64,000 nt of DNA, from assembly GCF_030012215.1 (NCBI RefSeq), contig NZ_JASCXX010000024.1, positions 41,125-105,124 of the forward strand, read 5' to 3'. Source of the stretch: Anaerobaca lacustris. Lineage in GTDB: Bacteria; Planctomycetota; Phycisphaerae; Sedimentisphaerales; Anaerobacaceae. Both the position numbers and the translations under genes were made by a program. The notes under the pieces are model-generated. The model saw only the letters and a list, made by a program, of their open reading frames with translations. It searched no databases and was not told the DNA's origin. Shown here in pieces: positions 60,211 through 64,000 of the stretch (the stretch's first letter is position 1; each line of letters starts with the position of its first letter).

Positions 60211-63132
60211 TCACTCCCGATCGAGAGGCCGTCCGAATGCGATGTCATCGATATAGATCAGGCCCTTGCCGCCCGCAGCCGGATTGTCGCGGTTGCCGAC
60301 GCCGATGGTCATCGTCTCGATGCGGTCGACCCGGACACCGGCCGAACCAAAGGCATCGAGGCCGATGCGCCACTCCTGCCAGACGGGTGTGACCGTGGCG
60401 TTGGCGTCGTCGTGGGCCACCATTGCGGTCCGTCCCGCGCTGTCTTCGAGCACGACGTAGAGCGTATCCGGCGTGTTCCCCGTCGGCTGCGCGGCGCCGA
60501 TGCCCTGTTCGCTCCACGCGCCGGTCACATTGCCCGTGGTGGCGATCTGGCTGAACGCCGCGAGCGTCGCCACGTTGGCGTTGTGACTCGTCACCGCCAG
60601 GCCGATATACACGTCGGTCGCCATCGAAATCTGCACCGGAGCGGCTGGGGCAATGTCCACCCAGGTGCTCCCGTCTTCGGACCGCTGTGCGGCGAACGTG
60701 TTGCCCGTTCGCGTCAGCTTCACCCAATACGGCGCTGCCAGACCCCCGGCGTCGGTGTTCGCACTGGCGGCGCCGGTTTCCACGCGGCGCTGGAACGAAA
60801 CGCCGTTCGACGGCGTCACGACCACCATCGCATGCGTCGAGCCCGCATCGAGGGTCTCGCGGATCATCACGCCGGCCTTGGCCCAGCCGTCGCTCGGCGA
60901 CACACTGTCCACGCGGGCGACGATCGAGCCGTTTCCGCTGAGCCGTTTGTAGACGTAGCGGAACTGATCGGCGGCGCCCCAGATGTCGCTGCCGATCGCG
61001 CCGATGAGCACGCTGCCGTCGGCGCCTTCGAGGACCCCCGGCGCGCTGCCGCGCACGTGGAGCACGAGCGTATCGGCGCCGTAAACCGTCCAGTCCTGCG
61101 GCGGATCGAAGGTCCGCTCGGCCTCGGAGTACCACGGCGTCACCGTGTTGTCATACGTCAGCGGCATGGACTGGGCGCTGGCGTGGATGATCGTCTGCTC
61201 GGCGAACGGGGCGTCCAGATAGCCGACCGTCGAGCCGGTGCCGTTCTCCCAGCCGTCGATCCAGGTCTGGAAGATGGCCTGCCCGGCGTCGATGTCGTCG
61301 GTGTAGCGGGCGAAGTCTTCGACGACGATGTACTCCTTCGTCGAGAAGCTCCAGAGATCGCCTTCCCAGACGGCGGGCGCGTCGGCCTCGTTGACCTCGT
61401 CGATCTTCCAGTAGTAGGTCGTGCCCAAATTCAGTGCACCGAGATCGTACCGAGCCTCGGCGACCGAACCGATCAGCGCCGTCCCATCCGCGACCGCTTC
61501 TTCCTGGTCGCTGAAATAGAGGTTGTGGCTTACGGCGGCCCGACCACCACGCCAGCCGAGCACCACTTCGGGATTCAGACCCGCCTGTCCGGCGGCCGGT
61601 TCCGGGTCGCGCGCCACGGCGGGGACGTGCAGGAAGCGGACCTCGCTCAGACCGTACTGGCCCATCCCGCCCCATCCGCTGCGAACGGTCAGCCGGACGT
61701 AGCGGGCCGCCGCCTGGGCCAGGTCGATTGTGCTGCCGGGCTCGTACGTGGTCGTGCCAGGAGCCTGCGACAGTTCAAAGTCGCCCAGCGTCGTCCAATC
61801 GACGCCGTCGGCCGAGTAGTCGATCGTCACGTCTTTGAGACCGAACCCGAGAATCGGCTCGAACATCACGTTGTAGTTCCAGACCCACATTTCGTGGAGT
61901 TTGTAGAGTCGATCGAATTCGTACTGGATCACGATGGGCTCGCCGTCGGCCGGGACGCCAAGCCACATGTCCGGACCGTCGGTTGAGTGCTCGTCGGCGG
62001 CGTTCAGGCCGGAACCGTTGATGCTGTTCTCGATCCCCGCACCCGCCTGGGTGATCGCATTGGTCGTCGCCGTGACGCCTTCAATGGCATAGGCATAAGG
62101 CTCGGTGGTAAAGCTCCAGACCTCGCCTGGGAAGATCTCACCGCTGGGCGGGGCGTTGACCTCATCAACGCGCCAGTAGTACGTCCGGCCGAAGTCCAGC
62201 GGACTCGGATCATACGTATTGGCGTCCTGGCCCTGGCTCACGAGCACGCCCATCGGATTGGCCCGGTCGGCGGCGCCGACGTCGTCAAACGCCGTGCCGA
62301 AGTATACGTCGTGGGCGACAGCCGTTTCGCCGGGCCGCCAGCTCAGGACGACGTCCCGCCGTACGTCCGCCGCTCCGTTGGCCGGCTTCGGCGCCGAGGC
62401 TGTCGGATCGGAGAACCCGTTCATGGCCGCGGCAACGTCCTCGACAGACAGCGGCCGGTTGAAGATCATCGCCTCGTCCAGAACCCCGTTGAAGGTGCCG
62501 AGCCCGTCGGCGGTGTTCACCACCCCGAGCCCCACGTTCAGATTGCTGAAGTCGCCGCTCGGAAGGCTCCACGAGCCGGTCAGCCGTTCCTCGCCGTTGA
62601 GATACACGGTCCCGGTGCCCGCCGCCGCATCATGCGAGCAGGCGTAGTGCGTCCATTCGTCCTCGACCAGGTGCGGGCTTGTCAGGAACAGATTGCCCTG
62701 AGGGCTTGTATTGGACTTGAACCGCAACTGTGCGGCGTCGGTCGACAGCTCCGTCCACCAATACATCGTGCCCTGGCGCTGGCTGATCAGGCCCTGGTAG
62801 AGGCCGTTTGACCCGGCCCACTTGACCCAGACGGCCAGCCCGAGACCGGTCGGCCCGTTGGTCTGCCAGGCGCCGAGGTTGACGAAGGGTGCGCCGTTGC
62901 CGCCGATGAATTGCAGGGCGTTTCCGTCCTTGCCGGGGACCCAGGCAAGCGCACCGGTCAGGGTCCCGTCGTGGGCGCCGGTTTCATCGGTAGCGGTCAG
63001 ACCCGACGTCGAATCCAGTTTGTAGTAGGCGACCAGCCCCTCCGGGATGGCGGCCTGTATTGTACAGCTCATCGCCAGCGCGCAGAAACAGACCATAACC
63101 AATCGTTGGCAATTCACTCTCGATCGTTTCAT
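60211..63132 (-). CDS. Large secreted LamG / Fn3-like / discoidin protein
   Basis: A 973-residue exported protein. It has a signal peptide (LVMVCFCALAMSCTIQA), a LamG domain (LVAYYKLDSTSGLTATDETG onward), an Fn3-like module (ETAVAHDVYFGTAFDDVGAA), an F5/8 type C domain (DGVDWTTLGDFELSQAPGTT region) and a second Fn3-like module (AAVSHNLYFSDQEEA). A jelly-roll (YIVVEDFARYTDDIDAGQAI) follows, then a C-terminal module of about 240 residues starting near SDIWGAADQFRYVYKRL and ending VGNRDNP...IYIDDIAFGRP. The ATG at 63132 has AAGGAAG upstream. It is close to the protein at 17398 in domain order and shares its last module with the next gene, so duplication is likely. It probably binds polysaccharide outside the cell. 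Confidence 0.88.
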   Translation of the reverse strand: MKRSRVNCQRLVMVCFCALAMSCTIQAAIPEGLVAYYKLDSTSGLTATDETGAHDGTLTGALAWVPGKDGNALQFIGGNGAPFVNLGAWQTNGPTGLGLAVWVKWAGSNGLYQGLISQRQGTMYWWTELSTDAAQLRFKSNTSPQGNLFLTSPHLVEDEWTHYACSHDAAAGTGTVYLNGEERLTGSWSLPSGDFSNLNVGLGVVNTADGLGTFNGVLDEAMIFNRPLSVEDVAAAMNGFSDPTASAPKPANGAADVRRDVVLSWRPGETAVAHDVYFGTAFDDVGAADRANPMGVLVSQGQDANTYDPSPLDFGRTYYWRVDEVNAPPSGEIFPGEVWSFTTEPYAYAIEGVTATTNAITQAGAGIENSINGSGLNAADEHSTDGPDMWLGVPADGEPIVIQYEFDRLYKLHEMWVWNYNVMFEPILGFGLKDVTIDYSADGVDWTTLGDFELSQAPGTTTYEPGSTIDLAQAAARYVRLTVRSGWGGMGQYGLSEVRFLHVPAVARDPEPAAGQAGLNPEVVLGWRGGRAAVSHNLYFSDQEEAVADGTALIGSVAEARYDLGALNLGTTYYWKIDEVNEADAPAVWEGDLWSFSTKEYIVVEDFARYTDDIDAGQAIFQTWIDGWENGTGSTVGYLDAPFAEQTIIHASAQSMPLTYDNTVTPWYSEAERTFDPPQDWTVYGADTLVLHVRGSAPGVLEGADGSVLIGAIGSDIWGAADQFRYVYKRLSGNGSIVARVDSVSPSDGWAKAGVMIRETLDAGSTHAMVVVTPSNGVSFQRRVETGAASANTDAGGLAAPYWVKLTRTGNTFAAQRSEDGSTWVDIAPAAPVQISMATDVYIGLAVTSHNANVATLAAFSQIATTGNVTGAWSEQGIGAAQPTGNTPDTLYVVLEDSAGRTAMVAHDDANATVTPVWQEWRIGLDAFGSAGVRVDRIETMTIGVGNRDNPAAGGKGLIYIDDIAFGRPLDRE

Positions 63133-63181
63133 TTCTGACTTCCTTACCATTCTTCTCATCAACTGCCCTTTCGTGGCGACG

Positions 63182-64000
63182 CTACTCGGAGGTCGCAGGG
63201 CGACCATAGCCGATGTCGTCGATGTAGATGGTGCCGGTGCCGCCGGCGGTCGGGGTGGTCCGGCTGCCGACGCCGATGACCATCGTATCCACCCGGCTCA
63301 GGTTGACGCCCGCGAACTCGCTCAGGGGGATCTGCCACTCGTTCCACCCGGAGCGGCCCACGATGTCCGCGTCCGGATGCGTCACCACCGCCGATGTGCC
63401 GGTTGCGTCTTCCAGGGCCACGTACAACGGTGCCACCGTGTTGCCTTCCGGCTGCGCGATACCAACCTCGGCTACCTGCCAGGCGCCCGTCACGTTGCCC
63501 GTGAAGGCCACGTTGGAGAACTGCGCGCTGGTCGCCTGATTGACGTTGTGGCTGGTCAGCGCCAGGCCGATCAACACCGGATCGGTCATCGCCAGCGTGA
63601 TCGTGTCGCCGCGCTGCGTCCAGTTCTCTCCGTCCGGCGAAGTGTATCCCGTGAGCGTATTGCCTTCGCGAGTCACCCGCACCCAGTATGGCGCGGTGAA
63701 CGGGCCATCCGCATAGGTGTGTTGTGAGACCGAATCGCCCCCGGCGGTCATGCGCTGCTGGAACGTTGACCCGCCGCCCCCGGTGCCGGTCATCGCCATG
63801 AACACGTTGACGGCCCCGGCGTCGGCATTCTGGCGGATCATCACGCCGGCCTTGACCCAGATGTCCGGGCTGATGTCGAGCGTATCGATGCGGGCCGTGA
63901 TCGAGCCGTTGCCGCTGAGGTTCTTGTACACATAGCGGAACTGATCGGCGTTGCCCCAGATGTCGTTGCCGATGGCGTTCATCAGGATCGTACCGTCGGC
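63182..64000 (-). CDS. C-terminal part of a second LamG/discoidin-type secreted protein
   Basis: The frame enters from the right edge (273 codons visible) and ends at 63182. The visible part corresponds to the C-terminal module of the neighbouring gene: DIWGNADQFRYVYKNLSGNG, WVKAGVMIRQNADAGAVNV, PYWVRVTREGN, VIGVGSRTTP and IYIDDIGYGRPATSE. Its order of motifs and many residues agree with residues about 720-970 of the 60211 protein. The gene lies 50 bp upstream of that paralogue on the same strand, so the two may be co-transcribed. The first part, with any LamG and discoidin domains, is outside the window. Confidence 0.85.
   Translation of the reverse strand, partial: ADGTILMNAIGNDIWGNADQFRYVYKNLSGNGSITARIDTLDISPDIWVKAGVMIRQNADAGAVNVFMAMTGTGGGGSTFQQRMTAGGDSVSQHTYADGPFTAPYWVRVTREGNTLTGYTSPDGENWTQRGDTITLAMTDPVLIGLALTSHNVNQATSAQFSNVAFTGNVTGAWQVAEVGIAQPEGNTVAPLYVALEDATGTSAVVTHPDADIVGRSGWNEWQIPLSEFAGVNLSRVDTMVIGVGSRTTPTAGGTGTIYIDDIGYGRPATSE

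Noticed and set aside
1..64000. tRNA, rRNA, tmRNA, RNase P RNA, CRISPR arrays, transposases, phage genes
   Set aside because: I looked for T-loop sequences with acceptor ends, conserved RNase P and tmRNA words, regularly spaced repeats and transposase motifs on both strands and found none that hold up. A covariance-model scan would be decisive.

Overview
The window looks like chromosomal DNA of a high-GC planctomycete, most probably class Phycisphaerae near Sedimentisphaerales. This is inferred from the large secreted proteins built of LamG, fibronectin-like and discoidin modules, DUF1080 and FG-GAP proteins, a GH16 enzyme, a Gld-type ABC operon and S2/EF-Ts sequences; no rRNA is present to confirm it. 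Genes are tightly packed on both strands and there is no phage, IS element, CRISPR array, tRNA or rRNA. Many promoters of the form TTGAC/TTGAA-N17-TAT/TAA can be read.

Layout. 1-5.8 kb (minus): partial AsmA-like protein, then the translation/nucleotide block rpsB-tsf-pyrH-frr. 6-8.3 kb (minus): a small proline-rich protein and a lone lipoprotein secretin. 8.3-12.1 kb: rimO, pgsA, a GH16 hydrolase, an HD-domain protein and a 69-residue CxxC protein. 12.3-16 kb: polyprenyl-phosphate sugar transferase (GT2), an unusual VTT/DedA-ArnT-type fusion and a DUF2062 protein. 16.1-20.2 kb: secreted FG-GAP and LamG/discoidin proteins. 20.8-24.2 kb: OtsA-OtsB fusion followed directly by a TreT-like trehalose synthase. 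24.2-27.3 kb (minus): ABC transporter, ECF sigma factor and 4-TM protein, behind a promoter with an ECF-like -35. 27.4-30 kb: dnaA (TTG start) and ftsY. 30.3-32 kb: an HNH protein and an internally deleted PhzF homologue. 32.4-37.8 kb: Gld-type ABC operon plus DUF4340 and a metallo-beta-lactamase-fold enzyme. 37.9-38.5 kb: DUF4258/DUF2283 pair. 38.8-40.3 kb: secreted triple-PPC protein. 40.4-42.9 kb: RNase Y and YmdB, with a long untranslated leader. 43.5-45.2 kb: DUF1080 lipoprotein and YebC. 45.2-50.3 kb: O-antigen-ligase/TPR protein, WecA/MraY-type transferase, DUF4416, DUF4056. 50.5-55 kb: TIM-barrel isomerase, proS, pyrB, pyrR. 55.2-60.1 kb: subtilase-like/dockerin protein, then a two-gene module of a membrane protein and a membrane-anchored Hsp70-like ATPase. 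60.2-64 kb: two adjacent paralogous LamG/discoidin-type secreted proteins, the last cut by the window edge.

The best candidates for something undescribed are the Hsp70-like ATPase/membrane-protein pair (57.1-60.1 kb) and the VTT-glycosyltransferase fusion with its GT2 partner (12.3-15.3 kb). Other points worth checking are the internally deleted PhzF, mutually exclusive hairpins between rpsB and tsf, the roughly 500-nt rny leader, and the ECF-linked transporter operon. All start corrections come from Shine-Dalgarno placement, signal peptides or gene overlaps read in the sequence.
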